Shown here one piece after another: positions 20,426 to 32,339 of a stretch of DNA of 64,000 nt. The notes under the pieces were generated by a model. That model was given only the letters and a program-made list of their open reading frames with translations, was not told the DNA's origin and ran no database searches. Numbering within the stretch: position 1 is the first letter of the stretch; each line of letters opens with the position of its first letter. The DNA lies in the NCBI GenBank assembly GCA_963556145.1, contig OY744464.1:7415508-7479507 (forward strand), read 5' to 3'. A program made the translations under genes and the position numbers. Source of the stretch: Hygrocybe punicea. Lineage: Eukaryota; Basidiomycota; Agaricomycetes; Agaricales; Hygrophoraceae.

Positions 20426-21031
20426 AGGTAGGCCCAGTTCAGTCGCGGGGGCATCACATGACTAAAGCGTGACAAGACGTTACATTTAATACTAAATCTC
20501 CACCATTATCTCAATTTTGCCTTGAAATGAAATTTCTCTCCTGATTGAGCACCTACATTTTATAGACAAATATATTTTGAATACAATGTAGGTTTCCGAT
20601 CATTGAGTTTCAACCTTGATGAGGAGAAATTAAGTCACGATAAAGCTGTGGCTGATTTGTGTCGACCCAAAAAAAAATCAATGGGAAGACAAAAACACAA
20701 CTCTAGGACAATATGCAAAGAGGAAGTACTCAGAGACTGACCCGGACAAGGATGCATATTGAAAAGGGCTCAATGGGAAGCAAGCTGCCTGGGCTGCCAA
20801 AAAGTACCAAGGACATGTACTCCCAGATACATATATGGAAACACTTCTCACACAGAATATTTAATACATTATTTCGAAAAGCTTTTTCAATTTACAACTT
20901 CTACATATTATTTAGCAGGAGTTTTTGTCCAGAATATGGGAGGTACACGTCGACGCGTTGACACTTTAAATCAGCAGGTCACAGTCTGTCACAAATCATG
21001 TGATGCCCCCGCGACTGAACTGGGCCTACCT
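20426..21031. mobile_element. 606-bp MITE with TA duplication next to RPB1
   Basis: The left end AGGTAGGCCCAGTTCAGTCG is followed by CGGGGGCATCACATGA, and the right end is its exact inverted copy (about 36 bp). TA flanks both ends (20424-20425 and 21032-21033), as in Tc1/mariner-type insertions. The interior has no coding potential. It separates the catalase promoter from the 3-prime end of RPB1. Confidence 0.75.
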
Positions 21032-21033
21032 TA

Positions 21034-21284
21034 GGATAGTGTAGGATACTCATTGAAATCAGCTGTAATAAAATAATCATTCTTATTGAAAGCTATGGAT
21101 GTGTAACCTACGTAAAAGTAGACAATGAAAGAGCTGAAAACATGATATTCTCGTTCAACTCAGGCGAATGATAGGGTTTCTAGTAGAATGTGGACCTCGG
21201 GATGGTTAGCCATCAAGTCAAAAAAAAGCTGGATTCGGGGGGAGAACCAACCCCCAACACGAGAAGCCCCGGAACAGATTTTGA
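21034..21284. other. Short spacer between the MITE and the 3-prime end of RPB1
   Basis: It contains the presumed 3-prime UTR of RPB1, which is transcribed leftward. No gene was recognised. Confidence 0.4.
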
Positions 21285-21861
21285 TCAATCCCAGGAAGGC
21301 AACGTGCTGTACGAGTTGGACGTCCTGGCGGGGCTGGCCGACCAACGGGGAGACGTCGGGCTGTATGCAGGTGAGGCAGGGGCTAAAATAGGTTCAGCGG
21401 TGGAATTTGAGCGTCTACTTGATTGTGTACGTACAATATGTGGGTGCTAGGGAAGGTAATCGGTGAGCACAAGCAAGAAATGAGTTTTATCAAACAACTA
21501 TACTCACATGCTGGGGAATAGGTAGGTGAGGTTGGGGCTAGAAATAGGTTATTAACATGGTTGTTAGCGTAACACCAAGGATCTCACAGTATTTTGGTGA
21601 TGAGGGTGATGTCGGCGATGTTGGCGAATATTTCGGAGATGACGGTGACATCTGCACGGGCGCTACAAGCCAGAATAAAATATTAGACACTCCAGTCAAC
21701 AAAGGAAGCGGAACTTACAGGCTGAGTGAGAGTAACAAGGTCCATTATTAGTAACTGATGACAAAACCAAGAACAACCTGACTTACTTGGAGAATCTGAA
21801 GAATCACGCAGATGTATCTAAGCCTCCGTAATATATATACATCATAATAGAAAAAACTTAC
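21285..21861 (-). other. RPB1: Micro-exon cluster encoding the end of the RPB1 CTD
   Basis: After ...SPASPR plus one base (exon end 21862) come introns 21861-21796, 21786-21722, 21718-21663, 21587-21538, 21507-21447 and 21434-21383 (50-66 nt). The first three all start GTAAGT. The exons between them are ATTCTCCAA (9 nt), CCT (3 nt), 75, 30, CACCCACATATT (12 nt) and 98 nt, all phase 1. Joined, they read YSPTSPV, then [46 protein letters not shown], and end in SYSTLPSWD. Without splicing the frame stops 7 codons after SPR. Skipping one or both of the smallest exons also keeps the frame, so the 3-nt exon is the least certain part. Confidence 0.65.
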
Positions 21862-24800
21862 ATCGGGGGGACGCCGGACTAAAGGAGGGACTCGTTGGTG
21901 AGTATCGAGGTGAGGTTGGGCTGAAAGAGGGAGATTGAGGGCTGTAGCGAGGTGATGTCGGCGAGAAGGACGGAGATGTTGGCGAATAGCGAGGACTCGT
22001 AGGTGAGTAACCTGGTGACGTAAGGTTGAGGACTGGAGACGTCGGTGAATAAGTTGGCGATGTCGGTCCGCGTCCACGATCGTAAAACGGTGAAGTCGCA
22101 TATGGTGAAGTCCCAAATGGGGAAGTCGCACCACCGAATGGTGATTGAGGAACATATACGGGGGAGGTTGGAGAGTAGGCGTTTGGTGAGCTGGGACTGT
22201 ACATCGAGCCCGCAGAAATTCCACCAGCTCCCATTGGGCTCTGACTGAAGACCGACCACTGGAAGTTCCCTGGGTCCTCCCCACCATTCCCTGCAAGCGG
22301 TGAGAAAGCAGCGGACTCCCCCTTGAACATCCCACCCTCCCACATAGGAGAGTCAGCGTCGTAAGGTGTCATTACCCCCTGACCCGGCGTCATGCCTCCA
22401 TCAGCTGGTACCGACAGCATTTTGTGCATAGGTAGCCGATGATCCACAATGGCGTCCTTCAACATATTGATATCGACCGCAACATCGAAGGATCCTGTAC
22501 CCATGGGAGCCATTTGACCAAATATAATGTTCTCGGAGACGCCGTGGCAATCGTCCCTCTCCCCAACTGCGGCAGCCTCCATGAGAACCTCAACAGTTTC
22601 TTCAAAGGAAGATCGCATCAGAGCTCCTGTGTCAGCACGGTTGATACCATGTCGTGTTATCGCCACCAGATGGCCACGATGAGTCATTAGGTCGCAGAGC
22701 AAAGCCAGGTGGCGGTAGTTGACCTTGGATCCGTCAAACTCGATGACACTACGCAATTCCTTGAAAATTGCTGCCCGAGCCGCTTCGATGCCCAGCACGT
22801 TGAAAACTTCCACGCAGCTGTTCGAGTACGTCCGTTTAAAATCAACGCCATCGATACACATCACCGCTTTCAAGTTCACACCGTCCGTCTCCAGTACCCA
22901 CTCCTTCTGGTTTCGTGCGTCATAGCTGCCCTCCTGGTTGATGACAACCTTGGAATGTTCAACGAGAAAGACTCGTTTGATGCCGGGAACGCCACGCAAG
23001 CTGACCGATTTGAGCATCGTGTTCTCCAGCTGCCGGAGGAATACGTCCTCCTCCAGACCGTCTTCGTCTTTTTCGGCGCCACCCAACACACGACAACGAA
23101 TGATCAACTTCTCGGAATTGTCTTCACTCCAAATAACGAATAAATCCTTATCAAATGTTTCTGCGATTCGGCCGGCAACATGGGACATGGTCAATTTACC
23201 ATCAATCATCTTCGCGCGATCAAGCTCCAGACGTAATAGCCAAGGTGACTGCAGGTGTAGGTTGGCCTCAATCGCCTCATCAGGAATGGCGAAAAAAGAC
23301 TCGACAAACAACGAGTCCTCCTCTATAATGGTAGATGTAGGATCCGGATCATACCAGATCTCAACAGCAGCTGTAACCGTCCCCAATGATGTGTATGCGA
23401 GCCCTTGTTGTACGCCTTTGGCAAGCACTCGGTCGCACGCAATATCAGGCACCAGATACACATTTAATGATGGTGTCTTGGTGTTTGTTGCGACATTGAT
23501 TATTTCCTTCAGGCGTGGTACACCAAGCGTAACGTTCTTGCTGGAGACACCGGCATAATGGAAGGTGTTCAATGTCATCTGCGTAGCGGGCTCTCCTATT
23601 GACTGCGCAGCAAGAGTGCCGCACATCTCACCCGGATTCACTAATGACTGGTTGAACTTGGTTTCGACTTCCCCCATGACCCATTCGAAAGCTTCACGGT
23701 TCAGATGTAATTTCTCCAAAACACGCCGTGACGCAAATGTAGCCCGGAGGTGCATTCGGAACATCAGTGTCGCATTCTCCTGAGCCTCTTGACTGAGAGG
23801 ATCATCCCCTCGAACGACAATTAAACGCTGGCCCAATTCCTTCACCGAATCAACGATATAGGCTGGCTCGAGGTCGCTGGGCTTCCGGCGGTCAATGCGG
23901 AATATTTGCAGAGCGTTCTGCGCGATTCGATTCAGGTTTACAGGCAGATAATGAGGTTCGGCCGGATCAGCTCCGTAGAAGACGAATTCTCGAAGTATTT
24001 TCCGATCCTTGACGAGCTGGGCGTATTCTTCGTCTAGTTTACTTTGTAATTCGAGGGAACTGTCGTCGATGCCGACTTGCAAGGCTCCAGGTAAAAATCC
24101 CCCAGCAGGATCAGTGACATCGACACGGTAACTGTGTTCAAATTGTTTGTCCGACAATCCGTAGGTCTCGACGTATTGACGCTCTATGAACGCTCCATCC
24201 ATTCCGTCTTCACCGTACACAAGTTGTATGAGATCGCCGAGCGAATTGCGAACCGTCCCATCATAGCAAACCATGATGTCCTCTAGTGCTTTGACCAGCC
24301 GACGTTGGATGTACCCAGTCTCCGCCGTTTTCACGGCGGTATCAATTAAACCTTCGCGACCAGCCATGGCGTGGAAGAAGAACTCCTGAGGCGTCAAACC
24401 ACGGAGGTATGAATTTTCCACGAAACCACGGGCCTCGGGGCTAAAGTCGTCTTTGGTGAAATGAGGCAGAGTTCTGTGCCGAAACCCGAAAGGAATACGG
24501 CGCCCTTCCACACTCTGCTGTCCCACACATACCGACATTTGCGAGATGTTAATGAATGTGCCCTTCGAGCCAGCGACTACCATCTGCTTGACGTTGTTGT
24601 CCTCCTTCAAATTCTTCTGCGCAAATTGACCAGAGGTATCACGCGCAATGTTAAGCTCTCGTTGCACCTTGCTTTCGAAGGTCTCGCGGATAGTCATGCC
24701 AGGGCCAGCTTTCAGCTGGTCCCGCGTGGCGCTTTCAATGATTTGTGAAACATTTGCTTTCCGTTCAGCAATGGTCCGTGTGATGACTTCCATAGTTCCG

Positions 24801-27496
24801 TAATCCGCAATCGTGTCACCGATGCCGATGCTGAAGCCGTTGTGGAATAGCCAAAAGTTGACAACCATCTGGATGCCGGTAAAGAGTTGTCTTGTCACTT
24901 CTGGACCCTTCTCACGGAAAACGACGTGAATGAGACCCCCTTGAGCGGTACCGACCGTAACCTTCTGTACAACACCGAAAATGATATCTCCATTCTCGAT
25001 CATCATGCCGTCATCGAAGACAGGATTCGAAGATCTCGGATCGGGCGAACGAAATATGTTGATGCCCCGTGGTATGCACAGACTGAGGATCTGTTTACCC
25101 GACCATAATGGCTTGGGTTTAACGATCGCAGGGATAGGGACCACGCCGTCCCACTCGGGTACCCAAAGCAAGATATTCTGAACTTGATTCCAGTCCAGAA
25201 ATGTATCACGCAAGGTGAATTTTCGGATGCCACAGAGCGTATCCTGGACAATGCCCATGACAGGCTTGTTGGCTTGGGGTGAAATGATCTAATTTGATGA
25301 TTGGGCCGTTAGGAATTACACAAGGAAGGCGGAATGATGGGCAGACCTGCCGAGGTACCCAGGCAATCTGACTCAGCTCAGCCCTGGATTCTTCACTCTG
25401 TGGCACGCTGGGAAACCAATATCAGAGATGGAGACAAGCGGGCGCACAAGCCTGCCTACTGCAAGTTCATCTCATCACCATCAAAGTCAGCATTATATGG
25501 TGTTGTTCTGTGGTTCAAATCAATGAGCCGCCATGTGTATACGCATGCTCAACATACACAGAAAGATTAAGACGAAAAGCTGCGTGAACTTGCATCAAGA
25601 ACCTGACATGCTAAGCAGGTACAAAACTCACTGGAATAAGACATCAGTTTAACCCGATGGCACATCATGCTCATTTTATGCAAACTAGGTTGTCGATTGA
25701 ACAACACAAAACTGCGTAATAGAGGAGCTGTGAATAGGAATGAGGAGACATGAGAAGAATCACTCACTCTCCGTCCTTTAAATGTCTTTCCACAATCCAC
25801 CCGTACTGAAGAAACGCATCTGCACGCTTGTTATACCGAAGGTCTATCCGTTCGCCTGTGTCTCTGACAACATATCGTGCACCTGGATATACCGTAGGAC
25901 CATTCCGCACGAGTTCTTGCAGGTACACAATATTGTAAGGAGTCACTGCAAGGCCACTCTGTGTTAGTGAGTTCGAATACCACCCAAAAGGGCCACAAAA
26001 AGACCTCGTTCCGGAAAGGTCAAGTTCATAGCAATCGATCTTGGCACGCCAACCTCGTCCAATTCCAGGTTCGGATCGCCAGTAATGACAGTCCGGGCGG
26101 AAAAGTCAACGCGTTTGCCCATCAGATTGCCACGTAGACGGCCATCTTTGCCCTTCAGCCTGGCGCGAATGGCCTTAACAGGCCGACCGGATTTTTGCAG
26201 CGCCTGCGGAATGCCTGCGATGTCGTTGTCCATGTATGTTGCGACATGGAACTAAGAATAGTTGCCGAACGGTGAGCGTTTGTCGTAGGAGACAGGAGAC
26301 ACATACTTGGAGAAGCTGTTCGAACTCATTCATTACATGAGCCGGTGCACCTTCCTGTTCACATCTCCGTACGCTCGCGGATGCCTTCACAATATCGCCA
26401 AGTTTGTAGGTTAAATCGTCCTCACTGCGCATGGCACCACCGTCTACCGCAATACTGGGGCGAACGGGTGGAGGGGGAACGGGCATTATCGTCAGAATCA
26501 TCCACTCTGGTCGCGCGTAGACTGAAGAAAGGCCAAGCAAATGAAGATCAAAATCCGACACCTTTTTAAACAAGATGTGAATCTCCGCAGGAGTTAGGAG
26601 CTTTTTGTCGGGCTGCATAGACTTGATCTCCTGTGCCGACCACGACCCACAGTGAGAAAAGGCCAAGGAATGAAAACATCCACTAACCTCGTCATCATCC
26701 TTTGGCTTTTTGTACTGAACGAAAAGCTTGAGGGCCTCCTTCCTGATGATGGGCTGAATATGCCCGCAACCCCCATGACCCTTCTTAGGCTCTTCGTTTT
26801 CGGCACCTTCGCCTTCCTCCTTGGTATCGTCTGGTTCGCAAAGCATTTTTGTCTTGCAGTGGTTCCAAACAACAGCCATACGTTTCTTGGGATCCCGAAC
26901 GTGTCTGATCTTCTCCGAAAAGTTGGGATCCGACTGATAAGGAGTCAGCAGGGCACGTATTGTGGCACGTATTGGACGATGATGGCTGAAGTAGATTATA
27001 GTGAGAGACGACTTACTATGTCGGCCTTCAACTTTCCGCAGTTCACGCAGATACACTCCAAAATTTTCTTGACTTTGATGATGAAACCTGGACTAGAAGT
27101 GAGCCGGAAGGCAAAACAGGGTCATGTAAGTGTGTGCGGCCGACATACCAGGGTGAAAGACTGCCTTTGCCAGTTCGATATGACCAAAATGACCAGGGCA
27201 TTCGGACATGCCTTCACCGCAAGTCTGACACTTGAAGTTCCTGTCAATTGTGCCCATTCGGGGATCCATCAATCCGCCTAGCTTGGGCTTGTGGGTGGTC
27301 TCATCCATGACCTCGGGATGTTCGATTTTCGCCACTGAAAATGCTTTCTGGAAGATTTGAGCGGCTGGATGTGAAAAATGGCCAAACGCAACAATGAAAG
27401 AGGACAAACGATTTCCTCTGGTGAGAGGATGCCAAACTGCACCTCAGCAACCTTACGGACTGGAGCTATCGAGTAAGCGAACTGGTGGCCAAGCAT
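21285..27496 (-). CDS. RPB1: RNA polymerase II largest subunit RPB1
   Basis: Eighteen exons (minus strand): 27496-27410, 27347-27149, 27087-27017, 26933-26688, 26630-26307, 26251-26005, 25945-25768, 25711-25632, 25579-25558, 25507-25460, 25407-25347, 25288-21862, 21795-21787, 21721-21719, 21662-21588, 21537-21508, 21446-21435, 21382-21285. They sum to 5217 nt, 1738 aa, a normal RPB1 length. It starts [16 protein letters not shown]. The clamp zinc site is [17 protein letters not shown] (about 70). The catalytic Mg site [10 protein letters not shown] (about 490-499) is assembled across exons. [35 protein letters not shown] (trigger loop) and [16 protein letters not shown] heptads follow. The C-terminal domain recruits capping, splicing and 3-prime processing factors when phosphorylated. 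Donors are mostly GTAAGT, GTATGT or GTGAGT; two are weak (GTCTGC, GTCTTT). The last six introns are discussed separately. Confidence 0.95.
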
Positions 27497-28472
27497 TATG
27501 GGAGGACAGGAAGGAGTCCCTGGCGTTGACCAGGACCGTAAAGGAAAAACAGCTTGTGGGAAAGTGGAGTTTGAATTTCCACCCTTGTCTTCGCTCGGCG
27601 CCGAGTAACTTTCCAAGTTCGAGTCATTGTTAACCTCGGGTTCAACTACAATTGTTGGAATCTGGCGCTGGGTTCCAGGGCGCTTCAAGACCATGGATTC
27701 GGAGAGCTGGTGTAGTACATCACAAGATTCGGTGAGTCGACTTTCCATTTTATCTAAAGTAAGAGAATTCACATTGCTTATCCTTTGCGAATCAACTATG
27801 TTACTGATGCATATGTAGGGAAATGCGGGCAATTGTCAAAGCCATGGTCAGTGTCCTACTTGTTATCACCACCTACAACTGATTACGCCAGGAGCGTCTG
27901 TTCGTTATGTCTGATTTATTACAACTCTGTTGCACACTGGTTTTCTGAATCGACTGTAATACTGTTGCTGTACTGACCCGTGAAAAAAAGGTGATAGTCG
28001 GAACATCGCTGCAATTGCTACATCTTCTATACTGCCTCCTACATTTTCAAGAGAATGGTTGCACAATTGCATCAAGTAATGCAATGCAGGAGGAAGGAGT
28101 GAATGTCCGGTCATCATCAGATGCAGCCAACACTTCACACCTACAGGGAAAAGTTTAGGACTAGATTGTAGTACCGGCGATAGTCTGGTAAAGTGAGTGA
28201 GTCACCATAATCATTACAATGCAGTAAATACCTACCATAAGTCGTCTCGCGCATTGAACACTTTTGGCGTGACAGAATATTCAATGCAGTCCATCAAAGT
28301 CGAGGGTGTTGGAGTTTTGAACTGGAGCTACAGGGCTTACCCATTTGCAAAAATCCCTCAGCAGGTGCGTCCGCTCCACTTTCACATCATCCTTTACGCG
28401 ACCACTAAGAATTATTGGAAGCTGAGCACCAGTATCCCATAGCACCACTCCGAGAAAGTTTGAGAAACGGAT
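27497..28472. other. RPB1 promoter side, no gene seen
   Basis: Intergenic sequence between RPB1 and the small unknown gene, both on the minus strand. The minus-strand frame upstream of the RPB1 ATG is open for a while (PQAVFPLRSWSTPGTP), but the family start MLGHQFAYS fits better. Nothing else was recognised. Confidence 0.45.
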
Positions 28473-29101
28473 TCATCTTCCGAGATCAGTTTGGATGAGC
28501 TGCAAATTCTCATAATTGCCGGCCCAGCAAGCGATATAGGGATTGGGCACTTTGTTTTGGAATGCTGCGCGCGTTTCCGCAAGCATTTTGTGTCGCTTTT
28601 CTCGATCAGCTGTGCTGACCGAAGAGGGTCGAACACGCTTAACGATGGAATTTGCCGGAGGGGGAACAGGACTGGAGTGCATCAATGACGCTACTGCAGC
28701 TGAAAAGGTATCACGGAATCACCATCACTGATGGTATCAGCTAGAGCCAAGATCACCTGCCTTTATGTACGTCTTCCCTAGTTTTCTGGGTCGACGATGA
28801 CCCGGAGTTCCTGCTGGCTTTTTGGGTTACCAGATCTATAAACGCATGAACGTCGAGGCTGATCTTGAGTTGCTGAAGCGCTTCTGCCAGAGCATCGACA
28901 GGTAGGAGTGCTGTAGAGATATGACTGGCATCTGGCTTGCCTGATACGGGCCCTGGTGGAAGCATTGGTTTTGGTTATGGTTGCGGAACAATAAAACTTA
29001 CTGAGGTCACGTTCATGGTCAAGCGTCGAGGGCCTCCGAACCCCCGAATTTCTGTCACATTCACGCCGGAGGCGCCGTAATATGATTGGCTGCACAGCCA
29101 T
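28473..29101 (-). CDS. Small protein of unknown function, spliced
   Basis: Exon 1 (29101-29002) encodes MAVQPIILRRLRRECD ... LDHERDL. A 61-nt intron (29001-28941, GTAAGT...TATCAG) leads to exon 2, starting 28940 with KPDASHISTALLPVDALAEAL and continuing to about 28760 (QKASRNSGSSSTQKTRED). A further intron must precede the last exon, which reads SPVPPPANSIVKRVRPSS and ends EDLGR-like at 28473. I could not fix its junctions with certainty. There are no transmembrane segments; it is basic and Ser-rich. The family was not recognised, and the last exon could belong to a different frame than drawn. Confidence 0.45.
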
Positions 29102-29607
29102 TTTGCGAATCCGTCCCTAACCGGCTGTGCCCTCCTTTGTTGTATAGCCTGAGCTTGCTTGGCAAACTCGAAATCTATTTAGAAGCTGCAGCAAAACCTC
29201 TCCACCGTAATACTTCCTACATTTTTAAATTTTCGGCCATTCAATGATGGAGGCGAATCCACGGCATAAATCCCAAATCCTCGATATAAATTGCACTCCT
29301 GAACCGACAGCCTAAAACGCCATCATAAACATGATTTCTGGGAAGCGGTACCCCTTCCAAAACGGACTTTGAAAATCATAAATATTTTGCTTAAAATAGC
29401 AATGTGTCTGTCCGGCACCCTTCGGAGACTGAAATCTCAAATGCACAGATGTTTTTATTGGGTTGAAGGGGTTCCATCTCCGACATATGTCTAGGTTTAT
29501 ATGCGTTTTTGGATATTGGTCCCCATTAGGGGGAAATGACGATGACCCTGAAAAGGATTTCCGATGTTTTCACATTTGTGTCTCCTGACGACCCGTATTT
29601 GCAATTT
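29102..29607. other. Intergenic, divergent promoter region
   Basis: Lies between the minus-strand small gene and the plus-strand DUF4436 gene. No coding features or repeats were recognised. Confidence 0.4.
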
Positions 29608-29614
29608 GGGCTGT

Positions 29615-29620
29615 TATAAA
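29615..29620 (+). promoter_or_regulatory. TATA box of DUF4436 gene 1
   Basis: TATAAA lies 93 bp upstream of the ATG at 29708. The paralogue at 60025 has TATAAA 113 bp upstream, so both copies carry a TATA-type promoter. Confidence 0.5.
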
Positions 29621-29707
29621 GAGGATGGGCCTCGAAACCAACACCTATTCAGAACAATCTACTGTGTTCAGTTCCATTCTCATCGCTGAGCGAACAAAAT
29701 CGTAGTC

Positions 29708-31132
29708 ATGCCTTGGCTCAATCGACGCTGGATAACCTTTTTCGCTGCCAGTGTGGCGATTTCAATTGTCGTCATCTCTGTCTTAGGATTTCTTAGCTTC
29801 AAGGAGGGAATCAATGTGAGGACTAAACTTAGTAAGTCGGCCCCGTCCGTTGGGGTTTAGCATTTTCCGTTGACGCCTTTGGTTGAAAAGACGCGTATGG
29901 GGTGGACTCCAACAGCAACGACGAACCGAATTTTTTTACCAATTGGACTTCTACCGACCCGGCGCTCGCCATGGTCGTATCTATCGATTCCTTCGATCCA
30001 GCTAGCAAATCTGGTTCGGCAGTATGTTCGAGACACATTTATTAATCTTCTCGGTCTGACAAGCAACAATGTAGCTTGGCTTCCACATTGACTACCAACC
30101 CATCAACCAGTTGGCCACGGTGAATGGGACTGATATAGTCCCAGAAGTCGCAGGTAAACTTTTATATGCCCCCCTTGATTCACAATATGAATATGTCCAA
30201 CCAAAACGTCCAGTTCGGCTCCTTTTGCAGGCCACAACGACCAACTTCCCGGCTAATGCCGTCATGCCGTCCCAGTCTCAAAGTCAAATCCTGGTAAGTA
30301 CTAACATTCTCGTGATTGAATTAATTATTTTGGGCTCATCTGCAACTGCTTGCAGGACGGGGATCCTAACCGCTACCCGCTTGACGAATACACCTTGAAC
30401 TACACCATATCGGCGCACACCTCACCAACAGGCGATCCTCTGCCTCTGACCGTCTTTGCACAGGGCACTGTTCAAGGTTTCCGGGTCGACACGGTGTTCC
30501 AGGGGCTAGAAGATGACGGATCAAGAGTGCAGATCTCCTTTATCGTCAGACGCGGCGCTATCCTTAAGCTTTTCGCACTGGTCATCTTCATAAGTCCGCA
30601 AACGAAGTCATTTAGTCTAAAATCCCCACGCTGACCTGAATCTCTCCCAGTCATGTGGTGTCTTAGTCTCGGTATTTTCGTAGCCGCCATGTCTGTCTGG
30701 TTCAGAGAAAAGAAGGTAGAACTTCCGCTGATCGCCATTTCGACGGCTCTTCTCTTTGCTCTGCCGAATATACGAAACAGTCAGCCAGGCATCCCTCTAG
30801 CCGGAACGACGTCTGACGGTGAGTGCACCGTAGCTTAATGCGCCTAGGGTCGATGATGACGCCTTCCTTTGCAGTGGTTGGTTTCTTCTGGAATATTTTG
30901 CTTGTTGCCATCAGGTTTGAGGGCTCATGAGATGCACACGGAAATGTCTTACTGATCCCCTTCCTATAATATTAGCGCATTTGCCTTGCTCATCAACTAC
31001 ATTGTCAAGAACCAACGTGTAGGTCAATCACCCCCTGAGGTCAAACAACTTTTCTAAGTAGTTTTTCAGGAACGACCGAAGCTGATGATACGCGACTCTG
31101 AAAATCCCCTTGCGTTGGGTCCCGAGAAATAA
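29708..31132 (+). CDS. DUF4436-type membrane protein, copy 1
   Basis: Nine exons: 29708-29831, 29891-30021, 30075-30153, 30214-30293, 30356-30593, 30651-30818, 30875-30914, 30976-31018, 31070-31132. They sum to 966 nt, 321 aa. Every junction matches the paralogue at 60025, which supports the model. An N-terminal membrane segment (about 8-32) is followed by an extracytoplasmic-type region containing FDPASKSGSA, LGFHIDYQPINQLA, QDGDPNRYPLDEYTLNY and FIVRRGAILK. The last third has several membrane segments (FALVIFIIMWCLSLGIFVAAMSVWF; STALLFALPNIRNSQPGIPLAG; FFWNILLVAIRSAFALLINYIV). The family is DUF4436, function unknown. Confidence 0.8.
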
Positions 31133-31325
31133 ACCGTCGCCGAGGTACACATGTCGGTTTACAATTAGATACCTACCTGCGCCTTGTTCTTCTATGACTG
31201 ATCTGCTCACTTTATCTTTATCATGTTGGCTGTGATGCTCACCGAGGAAGTAGAATCACGGAAAAACCATACCTAAAATCACTTGGTTGCCGTATAATGG
31301 TGCTCGCTGTAGGGCTCACATCCCA

Positions 31326-31831
31326 CATCACGTGACACCAAGATAATTGCTGAAACCACCATAAAAATGTGAATTATAAACTCACTGAGAGAAAAGTGAA
31401 ACCTATAAAAATTAGAATGTGTTGAAGTGAAGGGCTGGATGAATTTAAGTTATTTTTTGATGCTGTATTCAAGGAGGAGATAGATTTATGGTGACCAAAA
31501 CATGACTTTGGGGCAAAAACTGATACTAAAAATCTATCTTCTCCTTGAATACAGCATCAAAAAATAACTTAAATTCATCCAGCCCTTCACTTCAACACAT
31601 TCTAATTTTTATAGGTTTCACTTTTCCTCAGTGTGTTTATAATTCACGTTTTTATGATGGTTTCAGCAATTACTGTACTAATTCATTCAATTCGCTTGCA
31701 CGTGACTGTGTGAAAACTCCCAATAAATCTGAAAAATTGAGAAAAAATTAAATCCGGTGTCAAAAAAAATCTGTGTGATGTGTGACTGGTGAATTGAATG
31801 AATTAGTACAGTATCTTGGTGTCATGTGATG
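31326..31831. mobile_element. Foldback MITE (outer)
   Basis: The ends CATCACGTGACACCAAGAT and ATCTTGGTGTCATGTGATG are inverted. Inside, two arms of about 150 bp (31345-31494 and 31522-31670) are near-perfect inverted copies, so the single strand would fold into a long hairpin with a loop of about 30 nt. No coding potential. It was later hit by the inner element at 31673. A flanking target duplication was not clear. Confidence 0.7.
31673..31811. mobile_element. Inner 139-bp mariner-type MITE nested in the foldback element
   Basis: It starts CTGTACTAATTCATTCAATT and ends with the exact inverse. TA occurs on both sides (31671-31672 and 31812-31813). Removing the insert and one TA restores CAGCAAT-TA-TCTTGG, the mirror of the outer left end CCAAGA-TA-ATTGCTG. 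This confirms the site and the order of events. Confidence 0.8.
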
Positions 31832-31832
31832 T

Positions 31833-32254
31833 AAGATGGGTGGATGTAGTACCTTATAAATGGTGAAACTCCAGTGATAAAAATCACTGAAGGTCTAGTT
31901 TTCCTCCCTTACTTGTTTTTAAAGTTTCGTTACTATAGTCTAATCATGCCTGGACCTTACTACTGGGTATGAAGGGCGTCAACAGACAAAAATATATCAC
32001 TTTCCTTTGAGGACTTCAGCACACAACACTCATGCTTCATATTCAAAACATACCATTTTATCTCTCACAGTGGTCGGTTATACTTTCCAGTCTTGCTTTT
32101 GTTTTCAGCGAGTGGCTGAAACTTTATCCACATCTCCAAAAGCCAAATTCAAAGACCAAACCAATCATTTTCCACTTGAGCTTTCAGTTTGTATTTGTGT
32201 TTTCACACTCACTATGCATTTTAGTTTTATGGTATGGGTTATAAGTATATAAGT
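31833..32254. other. AT-rich spacer, nothing recognised
   Basis: No gene or repeat seen, apart from short chance frames. Confidence 0.4.
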
Positions 32255-32303
32255 CCTTGTTGGACAAAATGATTATCCTTGCAATCGCTGAATAAACTTT
32301 AAC
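32255..32303. repeat. 49-bp dispersed repeat, copy A
   Basis: CCTTGTTGGACAAAATGATT and the following bases to AATAAACTTTAA match 62581-62628 with about two differences. Probably the end of a dispersed element; the rest is not aligned. Confidence 0.55.
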
Positions 32304-32339
32304 CTTCGCATGACACCCAAAAATGTTGACATTCCGCAA

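Noticed and set aside
21748..22335. 195-codon minus-strand frame overlapping the RPB1 CTD
   Set aside because: A shadow of the repetitive CTD codons in another frame.
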